Shown: positions 39,701-52,564, counted from the stretch's first letter. The stretch: DNA of 64,000 nt from Montifringilla adamsi (GCA_017590115.1 JAGGNK010010225.1:4588001-4652000); one strand, 5' to 3'. Notes: generated from the letters alone by a model not told the origin. Translations and numbers: made by a program.

Positions 39701-41374
39701 AACATGACTGAATGGAAACTCTCCACATAGCTAAAATGACATGATTAGCTGCTGAGCATATGCCTTCAGAAAGAAAGCTGGCAAATCAAAAGCTTATATT
39801 GACTTTTAGTATCATGAACTATCACACTGTTAGCAATTTCAGAAGATTACACCTATCAATTTGGATTGGAAACACATCAGATATTGAAATAACTCTGGGT
39901 GCTGCCACCTTGCCAAACCCAAAGCCTGGCATTATATTCTTTTTGAACACGGATGGAGGAACTGACACCAAACACATTACCACTAGGTGGAAGGGCAACA
40001 GAAGAGTCACTCCCAATGAACCAACAATGGGGAGCTACAACAAACCCTTTACTCTTCATTCCTGACATCCCCAATACTGGGAGCTACTGGGTGTTATTTT
40101 CGTTGAGCCAGAGCAGAGGAGGTTATTTGCAATACTCCACAGAAACATATTTCCAGCCTTAGGTAAGAAGGCTTTTTGTTGGGGAATTTCCCTGGTTTGG
40201 GGCCCATAAGGAGAGAAAGAGCAGTCCTCTGATAGCCCTTATTTGACTTCCAAACACCAGGCTCATTCAGACTACAGCATGTCTACGAGGGATGCACAGA
40301 GCCATTATGGAGCACATGCCAGCATTGCACCACATGTTTTTCCTGCCAGAGCAGACAATTTCTAAATTTGGCTTCCTCCCAGGAAGAAAATTCCTGTCCA
40401 TACACGCCCAGACTGATTTCTCACAGATGAGCATGCTGCCCACTAAAATCTGAAGTGGGCTGCAGCCACAGGGTGCTGAGGACCCACCCTGGCAGGGCAG
40501 TGATGTGGCAGGAGTCACCAGCTTCACCAAGTAGAGAGGAGCTCCTGGTTTGTTTGGAAGTGGCAATACTGAAAAAGAAGCTCTAACATGAAAAAGCAAG
40601 TTTAAATTGTTGATAGTTTCAGATCAACTAGAATCCGAAAATGACAATGTAACAGTTTCAATAATCAAAGCATGGATGGTTTCAAGGTGCACAAAGATCT
40701 CCACCAGGAAAAAATCCACAACATGACATAAAGGGAGAACTGAAAAGAAATGGTGGTTTCCAGGGTCATGAATGGTATCTGCAGGATATCATCTGGACAT
40801 TGTTCCTTAGACTTGACAGCATGAGGCAACATTGGCTGTGGCTAAGAAATCTGAGATTCATGTTCTGTTTACCCCCCTCTTTCTGAATGCAAACACATGT
40901 TCTGTCTTTCCAATAACGATGGACAACTCATGCACTGAGTAGGTACATTGAAAGTCATCTGTTAATTGCAGATACATGTAAATGACCACACAGCAAGCTT
41001 TCCCAGGGAGACAGGACTGGAAAAAAGGGAGGCAGTTACACTAAGATTAGATGCTGTGAAAAAAATGCGAACAACTGAATCAAACAAGGTTGATTCATGA
41101 TTTTTTTTTCCTAATTCAATATAACTATTATAATACTATTTTAGATAATTCCAGAATGTCAAAGAGTGATGAGGGGGGTTTTTTTCAGTCCATTACAGAT
41201 AGCACTTGCCTCAGTAACTATGCCAATGGAAGAAAATCCATCATGTACTAACCGTACTCAAACCTCCAACAGGAATATTCCCCATTTTGTGAAGTAAAGT
41301 GAGATGTGGGAGTCCTTGACCTTCTGAGTAATTAAGGGAAACAGAGACATTCTTGTTTTTATTAGAGACACACT
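36771..41374. other. Long stretch, no gene recognised
   Basis: About 4.6 kb of plain DNA without RNA genes or recognised transposons. A short CNE-like patch may lie at 40910-41010. Open frames, for example 40267-40599 minus and 39760-40065 plus, carry no domain. Confidence 0.45.
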
Positions 41375-41590
41375 AAACTATTTGAAAATAATTTGAATAG
41401 CTGGAGAATTAGTGTATTTGCCTGCTCATGAGTAGTGCAGATAGTTTAGAGTTCTCTTGGGGGCAACACATCGTAATGAATATCTGCTATTCATATTTAA
41501 TGCAATCTGCCAAAGAGTGCTTTTGGGAGGACTTTCTGTGTCAATATAATGATTAACAACAGGACTGGAAAAGTAAATGAATTCCTGCAA
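41375..41590. promoter_or_regulatory. Candidate conserved noncoding element
   Basis: Complex AT-rich sequence with GTAATGAATATCTGC near 41473 and TTCATATTTAATGC near 41490, and few repeats. The call is texture-based. Confidence 0.25.
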
Positions 41591-41693
41591 TGGGTGGGGC
41601 TGGCAAAAATATCTTGCAGTACTATACCAGTTACACTGGATTTAACTGTACTTTTTTAATGATACCAGTGGAAAATCCATTTCCCAGGGAGGG

Positions 41694-41715
41694 AAAAAAA
41701 AAAAAAAAAAAAAAA
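41694..41715 (+). repeat. Poly(A) tract, A22
   Basis: The longest pure A run seen in the window. No retroposon body was recognised on its 5' side, so origin by slippage is as likely as retroposition. Confidence 0.9.
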
Positions 41716-43486
41716 GCAAGCAATCTTTAAGGTGAAGTTCAAGTAGTAAATAATTGCATTAATAGAAGGAAAAACAACTCCAGCAGAAAACAATGCCCAA
41801 AACAACAATCTGCCTGTCCTGTCTGAAATGCCTGATATGTCATACTGATTAATAAATAAAATAATTAGTATTTATAAAGCACAACCAGAAATAATGTTGA
41901 TAATGTTGTAGGTGCTTCCTTGTCTACCTCTTTGAGTTCCTCAGATGATTTTACTTTCCATACATTTTCTCATATTTAGAAGAAGACTTACATAAAACAG
42001 AATATAAAGTCTTTTATTCTTTACAATACACTTTTAAAACATCCCAGACAGAAAAGAACGGAAAAGCTTGGCTAAAATACAATGAGTGACCTTAATATGG
42101 AATTTTCTCCATGGCATCCCAGCAGTCCTCTAAATAACACATTCAGATTACTTTTTTCCAAGCTATGTGGATGAAGCAACCTTACTAAGTTTATATAAAT
42201 TCCAGGACCTTCTTGTATCAGACTGACTGCTCTTCCCTGTCCCTTATCAAGCTGCTCCTATTCCTCCCTTGCAATAAATGGAAGGGGGGATATCAAGGAT
42301 TCGAAGGCTCATGTTGGCAGCCTGAGGAACAAAATGTGGGGCAGGGGTCAGAGGTAGAATATGGGGGTGCTCCCACCAAATGCCATGGGCTACACAATTC
42401 ACTTGGTTCAAGCAAGCAGAAAGGGAAAAACTGCCAAACAAAGTGTTTTATTATTTAGTGGCTTCCACTGTGGTTATTGTCCAGACCCTTTTTTAATTTT
42501 GTCTAGGATACACTCAGGGATTCCTTTCATCACAGCATTAGCTCAGATTAAGCTTTTTTCCTCCAGCTCACACCAACTGGCTTTGTTATGTAGTGGTATT
42601 TAGCCGTGTTAAACTAATTCTGTAAAACTCATTCTGGTGAAGGAACCAGCCTTGAAAAGTTACTCTACAAACAACCAGCAGGGCTTCATCTTCCCCACGC
42701 TGATATTTGCCTGTGAAACTGCAACATCGCTGTGTGCCTTGCAGTTCCATCAGCCACAACATAAAGGCAGCACTTTCCTCACCAGTTTTCAGCTCCATGG
42801 ATATACTACAATGATCTGTGTGGCTTTTACATGCTTTCCTTCCCAAATTTCAGGTGGTCATTCTCTTAGTTAGGGGTGTTTTCTTGGAGTTTGAGGTTTT
42901 TTGTAAGAATGATTTTTACAACTACACTTTTTCCAGAAATTAGAAGGTGTCATTACAGCCACACAACAAATGTTTTATAAAGACGGTAAACTCTTCTAAA
43001 GCTGGTATCCTCACGTTGTGACACTTGAATTACTGACCTCTGGCAGCAGCATTAGGTCTCATCATGGCCAGATGGGCCCTGACCCTTCTTCCAGGGCTGA
43101 TGGAGTGATGCCACTCAGAAACAAGAATTGCCTGTGTGACTGCTACTCACCTGAACCTAAGGTGGTTTTACTTTAATAAAATGTCAAGTAACAATATTTG
43201 CCCATATTTATTTATTCTTCTCCAAAATATTTCACAAGTCTTCCATGATTTTCCTATTGCAAACATGTCAGGCTCTGCAGGACATTTGCCCATTTCTTGT
43301 AGCTGCTCTGAGTCTGGCAAAGAACCAAAACCTCATGGTCTACGACAGGCTGGTACATGGCCCAAAAAGCACAGGAATGCCTCCAGTCCTGCCTTCTCTC
43401 ATCATTTCTAAATGAGCTAAGCAGTAACCTCCTGAAATCATCTCTGCTGTGTAGAAGAAACTCCTCATTCATTAACACAGCCAGGG
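41716..43486. other. Unannotated DNA
   Basis: Plain sequence. A tRNA B-box-like string near 42297 was examined and dismissed. Confidence 0.45.
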
Positions 43487-43745
43487 GAGCCTGCGTGCCA
43501 CCTGATGTCAGGAGTGAAGATGTCTGCTGCGTGCTCCACGGGGTAACACAGCAGTAGGTAAATCGATGGGACTTCACAAAAGTAATGATCTTCTCGACCG
43601 TGGTCTCGTTTGGCGCTAATGCATCGCTCACGTACCCGTAAAAGTGGGTTTTTTCATCCTCTGACCTCTCTAGCACTGCGATCAGACCTCCAATTATTAA
43701 GTATTTTGCACTATGTATCTCGGTATAAAAACAGAAGCCGAGTCA
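43487..43745. promoter_or_regulatory. CpG-dense short block, candidate constrained element or small exon
   Basis: I count about 14 CpGs in roughly 256 bp, whereas flanking kilobases have about one per 100 bp or fewer. The densest part, 43590-43640, holds seven. The block is too small and too AT-balanced to be an ordinary promoter CpG island. On the minus strand a frame is open from about 43742 to 43254. Its conserved-looking part (43565-43721) would read a short hydrophobic segment, ILIIGG-like, followed by an acidic or polar stretch. Possible splice signals (CCGAG or ATACATAG acceptors; GTACGT or GTGAGC donors near 43637-43645) exist but are weak. I do not recognise the peptide. A constrained regulatory element is the likelier reading. 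Confidence 0.4.
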
Positions 43746-44290
43746 CAGGTCACAGAGGCAACAGCATTATTAACATCAATGAAACTAAATCACTCCATCC
43801 TGAGCATTTATGGCAAGCCCCTTGTGCTCTCACAATTCATGTGTCTAAGATGTACTGTTGTCTGTTTCATGGCACTGGAGATACCTGCCCCAACTGTCGA
43901 TTAAGATAGCTTAATGCAACTTGATATAAGGTTATTCTGCCATCATTAAAAGTGTATAACCAAGACAGAACAAAATAAAACAAGACACTAATACAAAAGC
44001 TCAAATGGCACTAACTTTGAACAAAAGCTGTTGAATAGCATTGTTTTATAAAGATTAAAGAGATCTTTATAACATTCCTCTTATGTAAATTCATTTCTAT
44101 TGGATTTTAAATGAATGAAAAGAATCTGGAAGATAAATAGTACAATAACTTCAAGCATGTAAAGAGCACTGGCCAACCTTTAATTTTTTCCGGTCTTTTC
44201 AAGAGAGTTCCATATTATTGCACTACACAGTATAAATTCTAACTTTAATAGAGACCATCGATCATACTGACTTTGGCCTATGGGTGGCTT
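43746..44290. promoter_or_regulatory. Candidate conserved noncoding element, AT-rich
   Basis: Sequence next to the CpG-dense block with CNE-like texture. It has GATTAAGATAGC near 43900, TTTATAAAGATTAAAG near 44044, GGATTTTAAATGAATG near 44102 and ATCGATCATACTG near 44257. It may belong with the neighbouring block as one element. Confidence 0.28.
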
Positions 44291-45845
44291 CATTGGGAAA
44301 ACAAACAAATAAACAAACAAAATCTACAATGGAGAGCAGAACCCTGAAATACAACCCAAAGCTCAACCTGCATGCTTCCAATAACTTGTCTCTATAAATC
44401 CAGCGATATAAACCTCAAGTTCCAGAATCAGAAGTCTGCAGACAGAGTGCTGACAGTACAGGTATGAAAACAGAGTAGTACAAACCAGAAGAGTCATCCT
44501 GCAGTGGACTATGTCTCAAAAACAATCCTCATTCAAGTCATCTTCCTTCCTGTCTTGCCAATTTTAGCTGGTATTTGCAAACACTATTGCCTTGAGCTGT
44601 GCACAACAGCTGCCAGGCTTTTCTGCTCGGCCACAGAGAGCCAGTGCTGCAAAGCACCTCCACAAAAATACTGACCTGAAAATGCTGGGATGAGGGCATA
44701 AAGACACAAACCCCAAGATTTAGAGGTAGCCACTTACTTTGCATATTGACAGAAATTCATACTAAGCAGTACTTTTTTGAGAGGCTGAGCACTGACTGGT
44801 TTATTAATCATTAATAATTCATCAGCAACACAGTCTTAATTCCACAGGAATAATTCATAGAAAATAAAAACTCTACATTGCTGGTCATATAATTTTGGTA
44901 TTTACCAATCTATGCCTCAGAAAATGTTCCCATTTACTAATAAAACTATTTCTTCAACAGGTGAATATTCCTGAAATAGTGCAGGATAAATTCAGGATGG
45001 TAATCTGATAATCAACCAGGATATTTTCTGATAGGACTGGAAAATTGAAGTTACTTGTAGACCTTCTGACTGTTTTGTTTTTCATCTCCAATAAAGACAA
45101 ACACCCTGCAATAGAACAGGGCAAATAAAAGCCTGATCCAATTATACTTCTCCATATATGTGACTGGATGAAAACTGTCCACACAAATGGGAAGAAAAAC
45201 AAAACAAAAGCAAAGAAACAAAAAGACCAAAAAATCTGACAACAAACAAAAACCCCCCAAAAACAAAACCAAGAAAAAAACCACCAAACCCACTAATTTA
45301 CTTTAAGACTGCCCAGCATTACAATATGTGTGTGTGAGATGTGAAGCCAGAATTAATAGCAAGAAGCACAAACCCTGCAACTTTTACTCTTCAGAAGTAC
45401 TGTCTTTACTGTGATTTTCCATTTAAGTTTGGAGCTGAAACTTTGTGAGATTTGTTGGAAGATGCATCAGGGAAACTGCTATAACAAATCTCTTTTTCCT
45501 TTAGTAGAAAGTGCATTGTTCCACACATGTGCTGTTTAGTCAAGACTTCTCATATCCAACAGTCACGGTAATGTACTTAGACAAGCATCTTCAACAACAA
45601 ACTGATCTGCAAAGCTGTATATATCTGGGTTTCCTGGATGATAAGTACATTGGTCACCCATTGCAAAGACCTCCAGAGGTGTATCTTGTCTAAGTGATCC
45701 TACTTAGAAAGTTTAGACCTGGAACAGCTTTGTTTGGAACCACTTAAACACATATAAAACTAAGACCAAGCAGAAAGCATGCTTGTCGTAAGACAGAGAA
45801 AAAACTTTGCCCAGATAATACACTCAGCAGTGCTGCACATAGAAC
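44291..45845. other. Unannotated stretch with A/C-rich low complexity
   Basis: Plain DNA. A 100-bp A/C-rich low-complexity tract lies at about 45191-45291 (AAAC- and CCAAA-type units). Open frames on its G/T-rich minus strand are compositional artefacts. Confidence 0.6.
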
Positions 45846-46426
45846 TGTCCTAGTTTTGGCTGGGAGAGTAATTTTCTTCCTAGAAGCAGGTAGAGTGCTG
45901 TGGTTTTGGGATGGAGTATGTTGATAGCAACAACTAAAGCATCACTGTGTTAAGTAGTGTTTACTCTCAGTCAAGGGCTTTTCAATTTTCCACGCTCTAA
46001 CAGTGAGGACATGCACAAGGAGCTGGGAGGGAGCACAGCCAGGACAGCTGACCCAAACAGGTCCAAGGGATATTCCATGAGGTAAAATGCCATCCCCAGT
46101 ACATAAAGGGGGAGGAGCTGGTCATGACTGCTGATGGCTGCTCATGGACTGGCTGGGCACTGGCTGTCAGCAGGTGCTGAGCAACTGTAGTGAGCATCTC
46201 TTGTCTCTCCTGGGTTTTACTTCTCTCGTTCTTTTTGTTGCATCCCTTTTGATGACAACTATTCTTATATTATATCTCATTTCAATATTAAGTTGTTCTT
46301 ATCTCAAGCGATGGGTTTTACCTTTTTTCCCCCCTCAATACTCTTCCTCATCCTACTGTGGGGGAAAGGAGGTGTGAGACAGCAGCTGTGCAATTGTTGG
46401 TTGCTATCTGGGGTTAAACCACAGCA
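45846..46426 (+). mobile_element. Solo LTR of an avian endogenous retrovirus
   Basis: The 581-bp element begins TGTCCTAGTTTTGGCTGGG and ends in TTAAACCACAGCA, giving the TG...CA termini of a retroviral LTR. Internal landmarks of the abundant avian family are in order. These are TTTTCTTCCTAG near the start, GTCAAGGGCTTTTCA near 45970, GGACAGCTGACCCAAAC near 46042, GGGATATTCCAT near 46067, a decayed TATA-like TACATAAA at 46100-46107, and a decayed poly(A)-signal-like ATTAAG at 46287-46292. No gag, pol or env sequence flanks it on either side. The flanking 5-mers (AGAAC and GAAAC) are not a clean target-site duplication. I believe the family is ERVL-like, but class assignment is from memory. The many substitutions and short indels indicate an old insertion. 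Confidence 0.88.
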
Positions 46427-49400
46427 GAAACTCAACCACAGACTCAGCCACAGGCAGCTCACAGATACCTGCTGTCCACTGGGCTGCTCTTCAGAAGCTG
46501 CACATGAAGAAAAGAGCTACTTATGGAAGAAAATTAAAGCAGTTTTAAAAACTGTGCAACTTCAGAGGATTCTTCACTGCGGAATCACCGCCATTCATGA
46601 TTACAAAAAGGTCAATTTTTTTTTAAAAAGCAACACTGGATTCTGCAGCTAATATAATAATGCAGGATATACCAAAATGCATAGCAGGTTTTGTCACTCT
46701 TGGTTTCCATAGCTTTGGCATGCCAAACAGTTGCCTATTTGTTTCTATAAAAACAAGAGGAAGTGAAAATGGTACTTCAAAACAAATGCATGCTCTTTGA
46801 CCAAGTAAAATACATCATAGATGAACAACTGCAAACACTCCTGACAAAATTTCAGACTGAACACGATCAGTCATTATTTGGGGAGAGCTGGTCAATAAAA
46901 GGATTAATACCAAGCACTTACTTGCAGGCGATGGGGTGCTGCATCCACTTGTTGGTGGGTGACTCTGGAGTCCATGCAGGGAAGGTAGTGACAGTCCACC
47001 AATGACTGGAGGAAAAAGTAAGGGATATGGTGCTGCTGGATAGTGAGTCATATGTCCATTCACGGCCGGTACTGGACATGTGCGGCTGCTGGTTGTCATG
47101 TTAGCACCTCACAGGAGACAGGTATCACGTTGCATCACTCCAGGCCAGCAAATTAGATACCTCAAATTATGAATGACGAGGGCTGTCAAGCCTGAAGGTA
47201 CAGCTTAAGCTGGATTGTGTGATGATAAAAAGGTAATTCACTATATCAGGTCCATCCTATATTGCATCACTGCTTCTTACTGTTCTGTCTTCTAGGACAT
47301 CCTTGCTCTGCAGACTGTGGATAGAAAGTCTTCTTACTCTGGTATCAGGGTGCAGTTCATTTGCTTCTACAAATGTTTCTCTGGGAGCACAGTTGCTCTC
47401 TACAGATGCATACTGACACAGTCTGGGGAAAGAAAACAATATATTGATTAAAATATACATATTTTTAAAATATGTACGTAGAAGACTATTTATCTCATTG
47501 TTATTTTTGTTAAGTTACAGTTTATTTATCAGTATCCCACAAGATCAGCTCATGTAAAACTCTCACCCTATTACTAAAGCAGATCACCCATTAAGATGAT
47601 TTCCCTGCATGATGTGCATCACCAAAAGCTATTTTTGGTGTGACGCAGTCTTGTGAAAACTGCCAGATTTAAAACCAATGTATCAATAGTTAGCTGAAAT
47701 ACTAATGCTGGGGGAGAAAAATAATCAACTTCTAAAAAATTTCCCTGTATATGAAAGCTTTCTGTGTGCCTCTAAAATCTACAGAAGGATTGGCAGTGAG
47801 GGGGCTCTCAATTCCCTTCAGTGCCATGGCTCAGGCAGGACACCGAGGCACGCACCTGAGGGCAATTTCGGGTTGGGCTGCTAAAACAGCAATTGCTTTA
47901 AGAATTACTGTTTTCACAAAGAATAGTTTATTATCCCTTGGGAGATATCTCACTAACAGTTTTCTGGTTTTTTGGGGGTTTTTTTGAGGGGTAGGGGGAA
48001 CTGCCCAAACAGACAAGTACCCATTATTTCATTGCCTGGGTGAGTGAATGACATGATCCAATACACTCCAACACATTGCTCCTGTGCTCTGCTAGGGAAC
48101 TTGCTTGCTGTCATGACCACCATCTTCAAAGTCATGCAGAGCTCCACACACCTTCCTCAGTGTTTCACCCAAACAGCTGCCACCTTTCAAGGGGTCCTCA
48201 TTTTTTCTGTACCAAAAGCCTCAGGCTGAGAACTGGAATATCACTTCTTGTGATATTCCCATGATATTTGCTCCCACCATAGCAGTTCAAGTCTATGTAC
48301 AGCACATGGCTAGTGGCCTCTGAATCAACCTTCTGGTGCAACAACAGTAAGTGCTACTGGTGTCTTGAGAGATACAGTACTGGGAAGGCTGCAGCCACTT
48401 CCATATTGCAAGCACTGCTCCTGTAGCTACTCATGCAGTGCTCCAGGCAAAAGCTAGTGAGTGCTGCAGCCGGCTCCTGAGCTCACCCTGCACAAGGAGT
48501 TTACTCATCTCCTCCAGCACGTACTGTAGTGGGAAGTAGGAGCCACAGAGCAAACTCAGCCATCCAAAAGTATGTCAGTCCACGGCTGAGTAAAGCTTTG
48601 TTTCCTGAGACAATGTACTACACTCTTGCATCTGCCACAGTCAGTGATCAGTAACCACATCCACTGCTATATCGCACTTTTATCTGTAATTCTTTGAAAT
48701 TATAGCCTGAAACCAAAGGCAAGAGGATTTTTGGATTTGAAAACAAAGGATCGGTGAAATGATGTGTCAAGGTCACAAAGCAAAACTGCCGCCAGAGGAG
48801 GAAAACTGTGACAACGCAATACTGACTATCACTGCTGCTGCTCAGCGCACCAGTTGTCGGTAAGAATTCAAATGAGCAAGGAGAAAAAGGAAAAAAACCC
48901 AACTCGGATGCATATGTTTGCCTGTCAGAGAGCAGCGGAGTGTTTCTGCTCTGTGTGGAATACCAGCAAAGGTTACCAGCTGTGCATGTTGTCAGACAGC
49001 AGCTTCTGCTGAGTGCAGCCTGCTTGGGGATAGCTGAAATGTAGCTTGTAAGTATTTGGTAACTGTGTAAATTATGCACAAAATGCCTGTAATGCTAATG
49101 GATGCAAACGTATGCAGAGATGAGGCTGTAAGAAGGGGATGCAGCAAGCGAAGGCACACTTGCTGGCCAAGCTGAGCTCGAGGACCACATGCCTGGAGAC
49201 CAGTGAAACCAGGCAGATCTTTTGAGGGAGCCCAGCAGCTAAAATACATTGATTTACTAACAGCACAAATTGAGATGAACCATCGCTGGTGCCTGCTTTA
49301 CCTAGCTAAGGCTTTACGAAGCTTAAGAGACAAGGAAAGTCAAGTATCAAAGGAACACGCAAAGTTTTATAAAGCAATTCCACAAAAGCCAGCAAAATAC

Positions 49401-52169
49401 CACACTTCTAAGTGTTTGCAAAAGAAAGAACAGGAGAGGGATGCTGATGAATACCAGCCCTAAAAATGTGTGCATTAAATTAAACACAGAACAAGGTCAT
49501 CTATTTTTAAATTATGTCGGGCTTTGGAAATAAAATTCATCTTATAAAACTATCTAACACCTTCAATTATATTTCTATTAGCCAGAAAATTGCAGAGCTC
49601 ATCATAAGTTAAAAACGTTCCCAGAACCACATCAGATATATTTTCATATTTGAGTGAAAAGTATTGAGAAAAAAGCAACCTCTTCAAGAGAGAGGGGGAA
49701 AAAGGCACTCAGGAAAACTCTTCGATCAGTTCTTCATTACTGAAGGAACATGATCTGTGATGGAGCTGGTGATGACAGAACACACCAGTGTTATAGCTCC
49801 TCAGTATACAAATACATATATTTGACAGTGCCAAAACTAGGTTATAATCATATAGTTTTGCGTGCTTATAATTTTACATGAGATGTAATTATAAACTGAA
49901 ATTACTACATGAAAGTAAGTTTTTCTTGCCTTACACAAAAATCACCTTCCTTTCACCACTCGTGGCCAGAAATGTCCTGCAGATAGCTGTGCTGGAGATA
50001 AGCCTTCAGAATTTGTTCCTCTTCGGAGTTCCTCAGAAATTTACGTTCCATAAGCAGAGAGAGAAGACAGTGTAAAAGTCATGATACTCTAAACAGTGCA
50101 TCATTTGACTCCAAGCTGTGTCCCTTGGGAGAACCAGGTTGTTCACATGGCTGAACATCTATGCGATGGTCAAGGAGCAGATTGTAGGCTGAGCGCTACA
50201 TAGCAGTAGCTCCAGCTTCTTGTAGAGAAGAAAATGCCACTCATGTTCTATGGTTTCCAAGGAACTTCAAGTCACCAGCTCTGCTAACAGAGATTACAGA
50301 CCCATCACCTTCATCACTGCACAGCAGAGGACATCCCAAAGTAGAAGCTGCTGCAGAACAGGAAACTCGACAATCAGCTTTCCCATTCACACCAGTTCCA
50401 TGGCACAATGCCCATGACACATTTCACTAATGTATCACCAGATGGGCACATTCACGTCCCTGAACCTAGCACTGAACATCAGCCACAGATGTCTAAGCTG
50501 CATGTGATTCCAAGGTGAAACATCTCTTTTGCCTAACTAAACCTGTACCACAGCTCAAAACACTGGGTGTCAGCTTTGTGAAGGAGATTTTCCTTTGTTG
50601 TCATTTGCTATGGTAAACACACATAGCAACAGAGTGGATTTCTGCCCTGGAGGGAGAAGGCAAAATTTTCAGAAAATGGTTGTGACCAAGGGACTTCAGA
50701 GGATCTCCTCAGCATACGATGAAAATCCTCTTCCAGAGGCTTCTCCTTAGTGACTGTTCATGAGCACAAGGCCCTTAGTACAAGCAGTATGGAAAACGAT
50801 CATACAGAAAAGTTCCTTTGAATGTTCACCAAGAGATGATCACACTGTGCACTACTTTGCATTGAACAGCGGCCAGTGACTTTTCTTTGACAGAACATAT
50901 GCCTCCTCCTTTTTGGTTTTTACAGGTCTTTTATTGACTTGACTTCAGTGATAAAGCAGATGGCCACAGGGGAAGGAGGCTACAGTAGCTCTAGTGCACA
51001 GCAGAATATTTATCAGATGCACTTAATGCAGCAGGTGTATCTGTCTCTTCCACATTTCTTCTCAATGTTTGTGCAGCTGAGCAGAAATGTAAAACTACAA
51101 ATTTTCACATATAAGCTTCAAATTTTACTGGATAAACAGTAACCCAACTTCTCTTATTGTCTCTTAATTTCCCACACATTTTGCACAGGCTTGACTACAG
51201 AAAGCAGCTTTGCTCTTCAGACATCTGTCAGTTCTCCTTAAATATATTAAATATATTGAGCCTCATTCATTATATTGCTATTTAGCTTCCATTTGGTAAC
51301 AATATTTGCTATTATTGTACCATAACTCATCCTTCTGAATTTTTCACTTGTATTAAGATTTATTTGAATTCCTAAAATCCCTTTGCTGTTACAGGTGACT
51401 TTGATGCACATCAACAGCTGGACAGGCAAGAAGCCAAGGCAGGAGGCTTGGCCAATTGTTCTGTGTCAGTAGGAAGGTTACGCTCTGTCCTTCCTTTTGC
51501 CAACAACATCCCAATTCCACATTCCTCTTCCTCCCCTCTCACTAGCCATAGCAGGGAATTAAGTTGTCAGCATTGCAAGTAAAGCAGGATTTTTGTCTTT
51601 TTTTTTTCTTCCCTCACTTCTGAAAAGGTCAGTGGGGAGTTCTGCCCTACCTATGGTAATGTTTGAAATTCAGCAGTCATTTTAAGATGTCCATGATGTA
51701 GCATCCAGAAAATCCAGAAAGAAAAAGCTAAATCTGCCATCCCTACACCTTTCTGCCACAGTAAACTGCTGTTGCTCTTCCTTTACAATTGGGGGACAAA
51801 ACCAGGAATGCAGAAGAGGCACCCCAACACGAGGACACATTCTGCACTTGGGAATTTGCTTCTCCAAGCCCTCGGTCTGCAGCACTGATGTCCCCGAAGT
51901 TTCCAGGGTCACAGAGGAAGTCTCTTCTAAGTTCATTTCCCATTTTCCTGCCAATGCCAAACCCCCCGCCCCTCCCTTAAATCTTAGGCTAAAACAGGAA
52001 TCACTGGACTGGGAGGGCAGCCTGGGCAGTCAGACAGGAGAGGCAAGCTGCTCTTCTCAGAGCAATAAAAACAATTTCAGAGAAATTTTGCATATAAAAC
52101 ATTTCAACAATATATTTATTACCAGTTTTCCCCAAGGAACAGAGTTGGTGGAGTTCTTATTTATTAGCT
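46427..52169. other. Long stretch, no gene recognised
   Basis: About 5.7 kb. A 21-bp AT-rich palindrome lies at 47456-47476. G/T-rich low complexity lies at 47967-47999. The 143-codon open frame at 48648-49079 on the minus strand has no recognised domain. No RNA gene was seen. Confidence 0.45.
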
Positions 52170-52530
52170 GGCTTCAAGACATATTCTAATGCTGTTTTCA
52201 AAACAAGTCAAGTTTTGAGAACGCTTACTGTATTTAATGTATAGTTTGTATTGAAATCCCTGATTATGCATATGCTTTCTATTATGCTGGCTGATGGTGT
52301 TGCATTCAGCAGTACTGAATAATTCAGCAGATTTAGCACGACTCAAGTGTAAATCAGTCAGATCCAGTAACACGATAACCACACTGCCTTTAAACTCTTA
52401 AAAATGCATGGAAACTTTTATTTCATAAAGAGGCTGTACTGTGTTCTGCACCAGTTCTCACTGACTGTGAGATGTTGCATTTTTGTTTTAATGGCTATCC
52501 AACGAGATTTAATTAAACAATAAACTAGTT
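52170..52530. promoter_or_regulatory. Candidate conserved noncoding element
   Basis: Complex AT-rich sequence with TGATTATGCATATGC near 52260, an AATAATTCAGCAG block near 52317 and GATTTAATTAAAC near 52505, plus isolated CpGs. It resembles CNE texture, and a poly(A) tract follows at 52545. Confidence 0.27.
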
Positions 52531-52544
52531 ACTGTGGCAGAAGT

Positions 52545-52564
52545 AAAAAAAAAAAAAAAAAAAA
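52545..52564 (+). repeat. Poly(A) tract, A20
   Basis: A pure A20 run. An AATAAA hexamer lies about 30 bp upstream (near 52518), which could hint at a retroposed transcript tail. No matching gene body was recognised upstream. Confidence 0.9.

Noticed and set aside
41694..41715. A22 run as the tail of a processed pseudogene
   Set aside because: No gene-like sequence, poly(A) signal or flanking target-site duplication recognised upstream.
42297..42307. tRNA B-box-like GGATTCGAAGG
   Set aside because: No matching A box, acceptor stem or cloverleaf around it.
48648..49079. 143-codon open frame, minus strand
   Set aside because: No domain recognised; no supporting signals.
29575..52530. Shared 16-mer ATAAACTAGTTACTGT near 29577 and 52519
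   Set aside because: Length is within chance expectation for a 64-kb self-comparison and the flanks differ.
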